Source: Sciscionella marina DSM 45152
Lineage (GTDB): Bacteria; Actinomycetota; Actinomycetes; Mycobacteriales; Pseudonocardiaceae
Length of the DNA: 64,000 nt
Direction: 5' to 3'
NCBI RefSeq assembly: GCF_000379465.1
Contig: NZ_KB905381.1
Span: forward strand, 310,001 to 374,000
Shown here: positions 1 through 8,005 of the stretch, in pieces
How the letters are laid out: the number at the start of each line of letters is the position of its first letter
Numbering within the stretch: position 1 is the stretch's first letter
Notes under the pieces: model-generated
Databases searched by the model: none
What the model was told of the DNA's origin: nothing
Seen by the model: only the letters and a program-made list of their open reading frames with translations
Position numbers and translations under genes: made by a program

Positions 1-105
1 CTCGGTGGTTTCGTCGGCGAACGGCTGCCACCTGTACTCTTCCGCAGGCTCGTGGTGGCGTTGATCGTGGTTTCCGGTCTGGTGACGGTGATCGGGGCGT
101 TCTGA
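1..105 (+). CDS. C-terminal end of a TauE/SafE-type sulfite/anion exporter (5' end outside window)
   Basis: Only the last 34 codons are present. They read as GGFVGERLPP, a short polar stretch, then a final hydrophobic helix (VVALIVVSGLVTVIGAF), the usual end of TauE/SafE (DUF81) membrane proteins. Members of this family export sulfite or sulfoacetate next to organosulfonate degradation genes. Convergent with the ComC-like gene, stops 3 bases apart. If the sulfolactate assignment of the neighbours is right, this protein would remove the sulfite released by SuyAB. The family call rests on a very short tail, so it is a moderate guess strengthened by context. Confidence 0.6.
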   Translation, partial: LGGFVGERLPPVLFRRLVVALIVVSGLVTVIGAF

Positions 106-108
106 GGC

Positions 109-1125
109 TCATCCGGGTACCGTTACGCCGAGCCGCCGTGCCCATCCGGATAACTCGGCTGCCGTGTTCTCGGCCAGTTCCAACGGGGTTCGTTCGTCCA
201 GTTCCTCGGGGAGGACACGGGTTCCGCCCGGTAGCCTGCCACCGCTGGCCTGTACCGACGCGGCCAGTCGGTCGAGCCGCAGAGCTGCCTCTGGGCCGCC
301 GAACCGTGCCGGATCGACGGCGATCAACATGTGCCCGATCCGTTGCGGCTGCGCCGAATCCTCCGGGGCGAACATATCGGGGATCTCGGCGGAGAGATTC
401 GGTCCCGCGACACCGGCGGCGAACGCTTCGACGAGCAACGCCAGGGCGAATCCCTTCGCGCCGCCGAGCGGGGAGAGCAGGCCGTGCAGCGCGGCGGCCG
501 GATCGGTGGTCGGCCTGCCTTCGGCATCGAGTGCCCAGCCTTCCGGCAATTCGGTACCCGAGGCGGCGCGGGCGGCGATCTTCCCCCGCGCGACCGTGCT
601 CGTCGCCATGTCCACAATGGATGGACGAGGCCGCGCGGGGATGCCCGCGGCGATGGGGGAGGTGGAAAGCAGCGGTTCGGTGGCGCCCCAGGCGGGCATC
701 ACGGCGGGACCGTTGGAGAAGGCGATGGTCAACTGGCCGCAGCGGAGCCCGGGAACAGTGTAGAGACCGAGTGCTCCACAGTGACCGGAATCGGCCACGC
801 TGACCGCCGCGATGCCGTACTGCGCCGTACGGTCGGCCAGTTCCGCCGCGGCCTCCCACACCTGCCAGTGCCCGAGCCCGCCGCCACCGCGCAGGGCGAG
901 GACCGGGCCGGAATCGGTAATGGTCTCCAGCTCGGCGTCGGCGGGGTAACCACCGGCGAGCATGCGGCGAAGGTAGTACGGTAGCCGCCGCAGACCGTGC
1001 GAGGCGATGCCCCAGACATCGGCCTGCACGATGCAGCGAGCGCTGAGCTCTGCGCGGTTTTCCGGCATACCAGCCGCGGCCAGCAGTTCGGCCGCAAGCG
1101 TTCGCGCGGAGCCGATCGTGTTCAC
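109..1125 (-). CDS. comC: Ldh-family (LDH2) dehydrogenase, probable (R)-sulfolactate dehydrogenase ComC
   Basis: 338-aa member of the malate/L-lactate dehydrogenase 2 family, the normal length for NAD(P)-dependent malate, sulfolactate and ureidoglycolate dehydrogenases. Visible family signatures are SHGLRRLPYYL near residue 45, DSGHCGALGLY near 112, IVDMATSTVARGKI near 170 and GGAKGFALALLVEAFAAG near 222. In sulfolactate users ComC interconverts sulfopyruvate and (R)-sulfolactate, so with SlcC it racemises sulfolactate into the isomer cleaved by SuyAB. The GTG start overlaps the upstream slcC stop (GTGA, 1122-1125), so the two are translationally coupled. It is last in the suyA-suyB-slcC-comC unit. 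Substrate is inferred from the cluster; alone it could be any LDH2 dehydrogenase. Confidence 0.78.
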   Translation of the reverse strand: MNTIGSARTLAAELLAAAGMPENRAELSARCIVQADVWGIASHGLRRLPYYLRRMLAGGYPADAELETITDSGPVLALRGGGGLGHWQVWEAAAELADRTAQYGIAAVSVADSGHCGALGLYTVPGLRCGQLTIAFSNGPAVMPAWGATEPLLSTSPIAAGIPARPRPSIVDMATSTVARGKIAARAASGTELPEGWALDAEGRPTTDPAAALHGLLSPLGGAKGFALALLVEAFAAGVAGPNLSAEIPDMFAPEDSAQPQRIGHMLIAVDPARFGGPEAALRLDRLAASVQASGGRLPGGTRVLPEELDERTPLELAENTAAELSGWARRLGVTVPG

Positions 1126-2072
1126 CGGTGCCTCCCGACTGCGTTGCCCGCGGCCGCACCGCGCAGCACGGCATCGATGTCCTCGGCGAGTATCCGCAGG
1201 ATGCGATCCTGGCTCTGCGCGGTGATCCCGGCGATGTGCGGGGTGAGGATGGTGTTCGGGGCCGATTCCAGTCTCCCCACCGAAGGTGGCTCGGTGGCCC
1301 GGACATCGAGCGCAGCTCCGCCGATGGTGCCCGACTCGAGCGCATCGGCCAGTGCTTGCTCATCGAAGATCTCGCCGCGCCCGAGATTGATCAGTAGCGC
1401 GCCCGGGCGCATCCCGGCGAGCAGCCCGGCGTCCACGAGCCCGGTCGTCTCTCCGGTGGCGGGCAGATGGCAGGAGAGCACATCGGATGCGGCGGTCACC
1501 TCGGCCAGCGGGGCGAGCGTGATGTCCCGGAGTTCGGGGTGTTCCCGGTCGATGTACGGGTCGTAGGCGAGCACCCGCATACCGAGCGCGGTCGCGAGCC
1601 TGCCGCAGGCCCGCGCCGTGGCACCCGCGCCGAGCAGTCCCCAGACGCCCCCGCACAGTTCGGTACCCGGAGTCCGGTTCCAGGAACCGTTTCTGGTCTC
1701 GGTATCCAGTCGCACAGTGTCTCTGGCGAGCGCGATGGCCAGCCCGAGCGCGTGCTCGGCGACGCTGACCGCGTTCGCACCGAGCGGAACGGTCACCACG
1801 GTTGCGGTGGCCTCGGCGGCGGCGAGGTCGATGTTGTCCAGGCCCACTCCGGCGCGCGCGACGATCCGCAAGTCCGGGCAGCTCCGCAGCAGGGAGCCGT
1901 CCACGGTCGTACGGTTGCGGACCACGAGGGCAGCCGATCGCGCGCATTCTGCGGCGAGTCGTTCAGGATCCCGCCACAGCGCGGGATCCCGGTGCACCGG
2001 CCATTCGGCGGCGAGAGTATCGAAAGCGGGACCCCAGATGTCCTCGGCGATGAGGACGCGGTTCTCGGTCAT
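1122..2072 (-). CDS. slcC: D-isomer-specific 2-hydroxyacid dehydrogenase, probable (S)-sulfolactate dehydrogenase SlcC
   Basis: 316 aa, the usual size of D-2-hydroxyacid dehydrogenases. The nucleotide-binding loop is GLLGAGATARACG (about residue 145), with the YDP acidic end of the following strand. The catalytic set is present: Arg in the NLGRGEIFDEQAL region, Glu in VRATEPP and His in LTPHIAG. The ATG at 2072 is preceded by GGAGAGG, and upstream in-frame sequence has no family similarity, so this start is preferred over longer readings. In sulfolactate degraders SlcC oxidises (S)-sulfolactate to 3-sulfopyruvate with NAD+. Its product feeds the ComC-like enzyme encoded immediately downstream. 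Substrate assignment rests on the neighbouring suyAB genes. Confidence 0.8.
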   Translation of the reverse strand: MTENRVLIAEDIWGPAFDTLAAEWPVHRDPALWRDPERLAAECARSAALVVRNRTTVDGSLLRSCPDLRIVARAGVGLDNIDLAAAEATATVVTVPLGANAVSVAEHALGLAIALARDTVRLDTETRNGSWNRTPGTELCGGVWGLLGAGATARACGRLATALGMRVLAYDPYIDREHPELRDITLAPLAEVTAASDVLSCHLPATGETTGLVDAGLLAGMRPGALLINLGRGEIFDEQALADALESGTIGGAALDVRATEPPSVGRLESAPNTILTPHIAGITAQSQDRILRILAEDIDAVLRGAAAGNAVGRHR

Positions 2073-2131
2073 CGGTTCCTCTCCGGACCGGAAGGGGTCC
2101 CCGGAACGAGAAGGCCGGGGACCCCGCCGGA

Positions 2132-3295
2132 TCATGCGCTCTCGTAGAGCCGGGTGAGTACGAACTCCTTGTGCCCCAACACTTCCGCGCAAGTGAACCG
2201 GCCGTTGACGGTGCGGTCGAGCACCGACATCAGCTGGTCGCCCGCGGAGGTCAGGTCGTACTCGCGGCGCAGCAGACCGGAGCAGTCCAGGTCGATGTGT
2301 TCGGCCATGGTCTCGGTGGTGATCGGATTGGCCGACAGTTTGATCACCGGCTCGATCGGATTGCCGATCACATTTCCTTGCCCGGTGGGGAAGAGGTGTA
2401 CGACCGCACCGGCCGCGGCCATCAGGGTGACGCATTCCGCGGCCGCAGAAGACGTGTCCATGAAGTACAGCCCGGGTTCCGCGCCGGGAGCCTCGGCCTT
2501 GTCGAGCACCCCGACCACCGGTTTGGTGCCGGTCTTGGCGATGTTGCCCATCGCCTTCTCCTCGATGGTGGACAGCCCACCGCGGATATTTCCCTGCGTC
2601 GGTTGGGAACCGAGCAGGTTCGCTCCGGTCTTGTCGATCATCGCCACGTAGCCGTCGTAGATCTCCTGGAACCGCGCGCGAACCTCACCGCTCACGCACC
2701 GTTCGGCGATCAGCTGTTCGCCGCCGGTCAGCTCGCTGGTCTCGCCGAACAGTACGGTGCCACCGGCGTCGACCCAGCGGTCCACTGCCTCGGCCGTCGT
2801 CGGGCAGGACCCGAGTCCGCTGGTGGTGTCGGATTCGCCGCACTTGATGGAGAGCATGATTTCGTCGCGACGCACCGGTTCACGCTGCTTTTCCGAGTCC
2901 TCCTGGAGGAAACGCGCGGCCACCCGCGCCGCGCGTTCGACGGTCCGCAGATCCCCGCAGTGTTCGATGGAGAACCCCTCGACGTTCTTGCCGGTCTTGG
3001 CGATTCCCTCGACGATGCGCTCGGTCCAGTTCGGTTCGATGCCGATCACCACGACCGAGGCGATGTTCGGATTGGCGCCGGTGCCGATCAGGGTGCGGAA
3101 CGTCAGGTCGAGGTCCGGGCCGAATTGCAACCTGCCATAGGCGTGCGGCAGCGCGAGGGTGCCGGGCACGACATTGGCCACGGCCTCCGCCGCGGCATTG
3201 GACAGATCGTCGACCGGCAGGATCGCCGTGAAGTTGCGGATCCCGACCGTGCCGTTCTCCCTGCGGTAACCGGTCAGGCCACGCTGTTCTGCCAC
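2132..3295 (-). CDS. suyB: (R)-sulfolactate sulfo-lyase large subunit SuyB (UxaA family)
   Basis: 387-aa UxaA/altronate-dehydratase-family large subunit with no N-terminal SAF domain, because that domain is the separate SuyA. Recognisable blocks are GYRRENGTVGIRN at the N terminus, LALPHAYGRLQFG, IKCGESDTTSGLGSCPT, LFGETSELTGGE, LFPTGQGNVIGNPIEPV, and a C terminus ending FVLTRLYESA as I recall for SuyB proteins. With SuyA it cleaves (R)-sulfolactate to pyruvate and sulfite. The GTG start has GAGGAG seven bases upstream and overlaps the suyA 3' end by 22 bp. UxaA paralogues act on altronate or galactarate; the two-gene architecture with flanking sulfolactate dehydrogenases and a TauE-like gene favours sulfo-lyase. 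Confidence 0.83.
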   Translation of the reverse strand: MAEQRGLTGYRRENGTVGIRNFTAILPVDDLSNAAAEAVANVVPGTLALPHAYGRLQFGPDLDLTFRTLIGTGANPNIASVVVIGIEPNWTERIVEGIAKTGKNVEGFSIEHCGDLRTVERAARVAARFLQEDSEKQREPVRRDEIMLSIKCGESDTTSGLGSCPTTAEAVDRWVDAGGTVLFGETSELTGGEQLIAERCVSGEVRARFQEIYDGYVAMIDKTGANLLGSQPTQGNIRGGLSTIEEKAMGNIAKTGTKPVVGVLDKAEAPGAEPGLYFMDTSSAAAECVTLMAAAGAVVHLFPTGQGNVIGNPIEPVIKLSANPITTETMAEHIDLDCSGLLRREYDLTSAGDQLMSVLDRTVNGRFTCAEVLGHKEFVLTRLYESA

Positions 3296-3573
3296 CGTGC
3301 GCTCCTCACATTGTGGACGTGGACGTAGTCGCCCTTGCTGATCTGCTTGCTCGCGGTACCGACGAGCCGGCCGTACTCGATGACATCCGCGCCCTCGGCG
3401 ATATCGGTCAGCGCGAGCTTGTGCCCGAGCGGGACGGCTTCGTTGAGCTGCACGGTCACCGAATCCGGACCGCGCAGGTATCCGCCCTCGGCGGGGCCCG
3501 GCTCGAGATCGCGCACCGCGACCGCGACGACATCCCCGTCATGGTGGGCGAGAAATCCAGGCGAGTTCGCCAT
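3274..3573 (-). CDS. suyA: (R)-sulfolactate sulfo-lyase small subunit SuyA (SAF domain)
   Basis: 99-aa stand-alone SAF-domain protein, matching the small subunit of two-component UxaA-type lyases. Family features are FLAHHDGDVVAVAVRDL at the start, LNEAVPLGHKLAL in the middle and KGDYVHVHNVRSARW at the C terminus; the HVHN segment is characteristic. It pairs with SuyB to form sulfolactate sulfo-lyase. The ATG at 3573 follows an unusually strong AGGAGGAGG Shine-Dalgarno. It is the first gene of the leftward unit, and an operator-like GGTCTTACC palindrome lies 20 bp upstream of its start, so the promoter is probably controlled by the divergent FadR-type regulator. Confidence 0.82.
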   Translation of the reverse strand: MANSPGFLAHHDGDVVAVAVRDLEPGPAEGGYLRGPDSVTVQLNEAVPLGHKLALTDIAEGADVIEYGRLVGTASKQISKGDYVHVHNVRSARWQNSVA

Positions 3574-3592
3574 TCCTCCTCCTAAGGTTAGA

Positions 3593-3601
3593 GGTCTTAC
3601 C
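3593..3601. promoter_or_regulatory. operator-like site 1 in the suyA-regulator intergenic region
   Basis: GGTCTTACC sits in a palindrome with 5-bp arms (GAGGT-CTT-ACCTC, 3591-3603). It has the GT-N3-AC core typical of FadR/LldR-type GntR operators. It lies 20 bp upstream of suyA, where a bound repressor would block the suyA promoter. Confidence 0.5.
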
Positions 3602-3663
3602 TCTGCTCACCGTAGCGCACCGAAGAGCGGCAGACAATGCCGATGCGAGCCGAAGAGGTAAAC

Positions 3664-3674
3664 TGGTATTACCA
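3664..3674. promoter_or_regulatory. operator-like site 2 upstream of the FadR-type regulator
   Basis: TGGTATTACCA is an 11-bp palindrome (TGGTA-T-TACCA) that fits the TNGTNNNACNA consensus of FCD-type GntR regulators. It shares GGTNTTACC with site 1, centre to centre 72 bp away, and lies 18 bp before the regulator's GTG start. Autoregulation together with control of suyAB is inferred. Confidence 0.55.
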
Positions 3675-3691
3675 CCGAGAAAGGGGAGCAC

Positions 3692-4444
3692 GTGCACGAA
3701 GCCGGTATCTGGACCCCGCTGCGCCAGGGCAGGGTCGCCGACCTGATCTCGGATCGCATCCTGGAGGTCATCGCCAACGAGCAGTTGCGTTCCGGCGATC
3801 GGCTACCACCTGAGCGGGAGCTGGCGAATCTGCTCGGCACCAGCCGCCCTTCGGTGCGTGAGGCGTTGCGCTCGTTGCAGGCTCAGGGCAGGGTGGAGAT
3901 CCGGCACGGCACCGGGGTCTTCGTGGCCGATCCGGCGACGACGAAATCGTTGCGCGAGGCGATGGCCGCCGAGGAGATGAGTCTCGCGGAACTGTTCGAT
4001 ATGCGCGAAGTGCTCGAACTGCCCGCGGCAGGCTGGGCGGCGAGCAACCAGGATGAGAAGCGGCTCACCAAGGTGCGTGAGGCGCACGCCGCGCTGGACG
4101 CGGCCGCGGCGAAGGATCCCGTCGACTGGGAGGAACTGCAGCGCCTGGATGCCGCGTTCCACCTGCGGATCGTGGAAGCCGCGGGGAACCGGTTCCTGAG
4201 CCAGACGCTCGGGGTGCTGCAGGAGATGCTGGCCAAGGGCATGCAGACCACGCTGCAGATCCCCGGCCGGATGGAGAAATCCAGGGAGGATCACCAGCGC
4301 ATGCTGGACGCGGTGCTTTCCGGGGATGCCCGGGCCGCGCGACGCGCGGCGAGCACCCACGTACGCGGGGCGCGCAAGGCCGCGCTGGCCAGGATCCGGG
4401 ACGAACAGGAGAAGCTGGACGCCACCGCGCAGGGGGACGCCTAG
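3692..4444 (+). CDS. FadR-type GntR transcriptional regulator (SuyR-like)
   Basis: 250 aa. An N-terminal winged helix (residues about 8-78) contains the GntR signature GDRLPPERELANLLG, then SRPSVREALRSLQAQG and the wing HGTGVFVADP. A helical FCD ligand-binding domain follows (about 95-230), with FDMREVLELPAAGWAA and LDAAFHLRIVEAAGN. The start is GTG at 3692 behind AAGGGGAG. It is divergent from suyABslcC-comC, and two matching GGTNTTACC sites lie between them, so sulfolactate-responsive repression is the simplest model. The ligand is not visible from sequence. Its stop overlaps by 3 bases that of the convergent hydrolase pseudogene. Confidence 0.85.
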   Translation: MHEAGIWTPLRQGRVADLISDRILEVIANEQLRSGDRLPPERELANLLGTSRPSVREALRSLQAQGRVEIRHGTGVFVADPATTKSLREAMAAEEMSLAELFDMREVLELPAAGWAASNQDEKRLTKVREAHAALDAAAAKDPVDWEELQRLDAAFHLRIVEAAGNRFLSQTLGVLQEMLAKGMQTTLQIPGRMEKSREDHQRMLDAVLSGDARAARRAASTHVRGARKAALARIRDEQEKLDATAQGDA

Positions 4445-5462
4445 CTCGCCAGTACCTCCTTGAGCACCCCGTCGATGAACGCCGTATCGGTCGGGTTGGC
4501 CCCGCCTCCGGCGAAGTGGCCCCAGGTCCCGGGAATCACGCGCACCTCGCCGCCCGGGATGAACTGTGAGCTCCACTGCTCGTCCTCGGGCGGGAAGTAC
4601 AGGTCTTTCTCGGCGGGCACGGAGCAGAGGCGAGCGCGGATCGCGGAAAGGGCCTTGCGCAGGTCGCCGTCGTAGCCGGGGGTGCGCCCGACATCGGCCT
4701 GCTGCCAGGTCCACAGCATGCACAGCAGGTCGTTGGCGTCTTTGCCGATGAACAGGTCTTCCCAGAATCCGATGAGAAAGTCTTCGAGTGAGGAGTAGCC
4801 CAGTTCGCGGAAGGTCTCGTCCCAGTAGAACGCTTGGGAGAAGCCCCATCCCGCGTACACCCGGGCGAGGGCGCGCAGTCCGGTGGTGGGCGGGGTGTCG
4901 TAGAAGCCGCCGCGGAATCCGGCGTCCGCGGTCAGCGCGGCCTGCACACCCTCGAGGAACACGAAGTTGTGCAGGGAGGTCTTGGCGGAACCGCAGAACG
5001 GGACGGCCTTGGGCACCATCTCGGGATGGCGCACCGCCCACTGGTAGGTCTGGCCCGCGCCCATCGACCAGCCGGTCACCAGGGCGAGCCGTTCGATGCC
5101 GAGGTGTTCGGTGACCAGTGTGTGCTGGGCGTTGATGTTGTCCAGCATGGTGACGTGCGGGAACCGGCCGCGGTCGTAGGGGCGGGCGTGTTCGAGGGGG
5201 AGGAGGACAACCCGTTGCCGAACATGTTGGGGATGATGATGAAGTACCGCTCGGGATCGAGTGCCATTCCGGGACCGATCAGCCATTCGTTGTCCCAGTG
5301 CCGCCCTGAATACCAGGTCGGATAGACGATCGCGTTCGACCGCTCGGCGTTGAGGCTGCCGTAGGTCTTGTAGGCCAGCCGGGCCGGCCGCAGCGTGGAG
5401 CCGTGCGCGAGGCGGAAATCGGGGATCTCGAGTATTTCGTAATCGCGAGGTTCGGTAGTCAT
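4441..5462 (-). pseudogene. alpha/beta hydrolase of the MetX-like family, disrupted by a single-base frameshift
   Basis: Joining two frames gives a protein of about 340 aa that resembles MetX-like alpha/beta hydrolases throughout. Frame one runs from ATG 5462 (YEILEIPDFRLAHGSTL, AYKTYGSLNAERSNAIVYPT, FIIIPNMFGNGLSSSPSN). Frame two continues with YDRGRFPHVTMLDNINAQH, the nucleophile elbow TGWSMGAGQTYQWA, a C-terminal acidic loop and the catalytic-His-like IPGTWGHFAGGG. The break lies at a G run at 5179-5182 (C run on the coding strand); one extra base restores the reading frame. As the sequence stands it is non-functional; a sequencing error in the homopolymer is possible. It lies 50 bp downstream of the rhamnosidase gene on the same strand. 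Confidence 0.8.
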
Positions 5463-5512
5463 GCCAGGAGAACCTACCCCGCATCAGCGAAAATCGGCCA
5501 CGGCTGGATCGG

Positions 5513-8005
5513 TCAGCGGCACGGATCGGGTACCGACCAATGGTGCGTGCCGTGCCCGACAACGGCCGGTTCACCGCCCGGTGGGTGCACGCTCGCGGTG
5601 GCACCCACCGGAACCCGCACCTCGAGCTCGAATCGTCCTGCGTCGCGCCGCCAGGAAACCGCGGCCGCACCGTAGGGAGTCTCGTGCCGGGCACCGGCCT
5701 CGGTGAGCCGCGCGCACGGCACCGGGCGCACGAGCATGCGCCGGTAGCCCGGTTCGGCGGGGGCGAGCCCGGCCACGGTGCGGTGCATCCAGTCCGCGAT
5801 CGCACCGAGGGCGTAGTGGTTGAAGGAGGTCATCTCGCCGGGATTGATGCTCCCGTCGGGTAACAGGGAATCCCAGCGCTCCCACACCGTGGTGGCGCCC
5901 ATGGTCACCGGATAGAGCCAGGAGGGACAGGACCGCTCGAACAGCAGCCGGTAGGCGATGTCCGGATGGCCGTTCGCGGTGAGCGCGTCGGTGATCAGCG
6001 GAGTGCCGACGAATCCGGTGTTGATCCGGAAACCGTTGGCACGCACCAGTTCCACCAGCCGCTCGACGGCCCGCGCACGCTGTTCCGCACTGGGCAGCAG
6101 GTCCCATTCCAGGGCGAGCGCGTACCCGGTCGGCGCGTCGGAGTGCACGCGCGCGTCCGCGTCGAGGAAGTGCTCGGCGAACGCCGTCCTGGTGCGTGCG
6201 GCGAGCCCGGCATAGGGCGCGCCGTCGCGGCCGAGTACTTCGTGGGCGGCGGCGAGCAGGTCCGCCGAGCGGGCCAGGTACGCGGTGGCCACCACATCCG
6301 CGTCCACCTTGGCCGCGAACGGATCGTGCGGCGGGGCGTCCGGATCGAGCCAGTCGCCGAACTGGAAACCGCCCGCCCGGATTCCCTCGGTGGTCAGCGA
6401 GGCGATCCGGTCCACCCAGGCGCGCATGCTGTCCAGCTGGCGCTCGAGGATCCCGGTGTCGCCGTAGCGGCGGTAGAGCACCCAGGGCACGACGGTCGCC
6501 GCGTCACCCCAGGCGGCCGCGCTCGGATGGGCGTCGCCGAGCACATCGGGAACCACGTACGGCACCGAACCGTCCGGGCGCTGTTCGGCGGCGAGGTCGG
6601 CGAGCCAGGAAGCGAGGAATCCCGCGGTGTCGTAGAGGAAACACGCGGCGGGGGCGAAGGCCTGGATGTCGCCGGTCCAGCCGAGCCGTTCATCGCGCTG
6701 CGGGCAATCCGTCGGCACATCGAGGAAATTGCCGCGCATTCCCCACACGACGTTCTCGTGGAACCGGTCGAGCTCGGCGTCCGAACTGTGGAACCAGCCG
6801 GTGCGGCGCAGATCGGTGCCCACCACGACCGCCTCGACATCCGCCTGCTCCGGTGTGGCTCCGTCGATCTCGGCATAGCGGAAACCGTGGAAGGTCAGGC
6901 TCGGTTCGAGCACCACTTCCGCGGACTCGTCCAGCAGATAGCTGTCGGTCGCCCGGGCGCTGCGCAGTGGCCGCACGCCGAGTTCTCCGTCCTCCAGTAC
7001 CTCGGCGTGCCGCACCGTGACCCGCTGCCCGGATCGCGTGCCGCGCAACCGGATCCGCACCCAGCCGACCAGGTTCTGCCCGAAGTCGTAGATCGGCCGT
7101 CCATTAGGGGAGTGCAGAACCTCCCGCGTGGCAAGGGTCTCGGTGACCCGTACCGGGGGCCCCTGTGGTGCGGTGAGTCGTTCCGGTTCGGTGCCGAGCG
7201 CGTCCACATCGTCCGATGTGGACGGAAACGCGCGCAGATCGGTGGTCTGCCCGTCGTAGAGATCATCGGCGAGAACCGTGCTTTCCCGGGCATTCCAGTC
7301 GGTATCGGTACCGAACACCTCCAGCGAACCGTCCGGATAACGCAGTTCCAGCTGGGCGAGCAGCGCGAGCCGGTCCCCGTAGTACGCCTTCGACGAGCCG
7401 AGCCGTCCGCGATACCAGCCGTTGCCGAGCAGCACCTCGATGCGGTTCTCGCCGGGCCGGATCAGCGCGGTCACATCGTAGGTCTGGTACCGCAGCCGAT
7501 TCGGATAACTGGTCCAGCCCGGGGTGAGTACGGCATCCCCGATGCGTTCGCCGCCAAGCCATGCGGTGTAGCAGCCGTGCGCGGTCACGTACAGCCGAGC
7601 CGAGGTGGGGCGTTCGCGGGCGTGCACCGAACCGTACAGGATCGGTGCACGGTCCCCGATACCGCCGAGCGTGCGCGGGCTGATCAGCACGGCCCGCCAG
7701 TCCTGCAGGCTGAGCAGACCGGCCTCCACAGTGGACGGTTCGCTCCAGTCCGACCAGTTCCTCCCGTCGGTGAGCCGGACCCGGATCGTGGCCCGTTCCC
7801 GGGACTCCAGCGGCGCGAACGGCCAGTCCACCAGGATCTGCTCGGCGGTGTCGACGGGCACCCTGCTGTCCCCGTACTCCAGCTCGTACCCGGACTGCGC
7901 CCACCCCGGTTCGGCCTCGGTGACCTGCCAGGACAATCGCGGCCGGGAGACGCCGATCCCGAGGACGGGGTCGCCGTGCTCGAAGCGCACCGGGGAGACG
8001 ATCAC
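5513..8005 (-). CDS. GH78 alpha-L-rhamnosidase, cytoplasmic
   Basis: 830 aa with the domain order of bacterial GH78 enzymes: an N-terminal Ig-like beta domain (VRFEHGDPVLGIG, RLSWQV), the rhamnosidase N domain (TAHGCYTAWLGGERIG, DVTALIRPGENRIEVLLGNG), a beta-sandwich (YDFGQNLVGWVRIRL) and an alpha/alpha barrel. The barrel carries the family motif DCPQRDERLGWTGD around residues 432-445, with Glu439 the probable general acid. The end has LPDGSINPGEMTSFNHYALG. There is no signal peptide, so it should act on imported rhamnosides. The GTG start (preceded by GGAGG) overlaps the stop of the upstream MFS gene as GTGA, indicating coupled translation and a transport-then-hydrolysis unit. Confidence 0.88.
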   Translation of the reverse strand: MIVSPVRFEHGDPVLGIGVSRPRLSWQVTEAEPGWAQSGYELEYGDSRVPVDTAEQILVDWPFAPLESRERATIRVRLTDGRNWSDWSEPSTVEAGLLSLQDWRAVLISPRTLGGIGDRAPILYGSVHARERPTSARLYVTAHGCYTAWLGGERIGDAVLTPGWTSYPNRLRYQTYDVTALIRPGENRIEVLLGNGWYRGRLGSSKAYYGDRLALLAQLELRYPDGSLEVFGTDTDWNARESTVLADDLYDGQTTDLRAFPSTSDDVDALGTEPERLTAPQGPPVRVTETLATREVLHSPNGRPIYDFGQNLVGWVRIRLRGTRSGQRVTVRHAEVLEDGELGVRPLRSARATDSYLLDESAEVVLEPSLTFHGFRYAEIDGATPEQADVEAVVVGTDLRRTGWFHSSDAELDRFHENVVWGMRGNFLDVPTDCPQRDERLGWTGDIQAFAPAACFLYDTAGFLASWLADLAAEQRPDGSVPYVVPDVLGDAHPSAAAWGDAATVVPWVLYRRYGDTGILERQLDSMRAWVDRIASLTTEGIRAGGFQFGDWLDPDAPPHDPFAAKVDADVVATAYLARSADLLAAAHEVLGRDGAPYAGLAARTRTAFAEHFLDADARVHSDAPTGYALALEWDLLPSAEQRARAVERLVELVRANGFRINTGFVGTPLITDALTANGHPDIAYRLLFERSCPSWLYPVTMGATTVWERWDSLLPDGSINPGEMTSFNHYALGAIADWMHRTVAGLAPAEPGYRRMLVRPVPCARLTEAGARHETPYGAAAVSWRRDAGRFELEVRVPVGATASVHPPGGEPAVVGHGTHHWSVPDPCR

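Noticed and set aside
2132-3573. Altronate or galactarate dehydratase instead of sulfolactate sulfo-lyase
   Set aside because: Same superfamily, but no uronate pathway genes are nearby, and two sulfolactate-type dehydrogenases and a TauE-like tail flank the pair. Not formally excluded.
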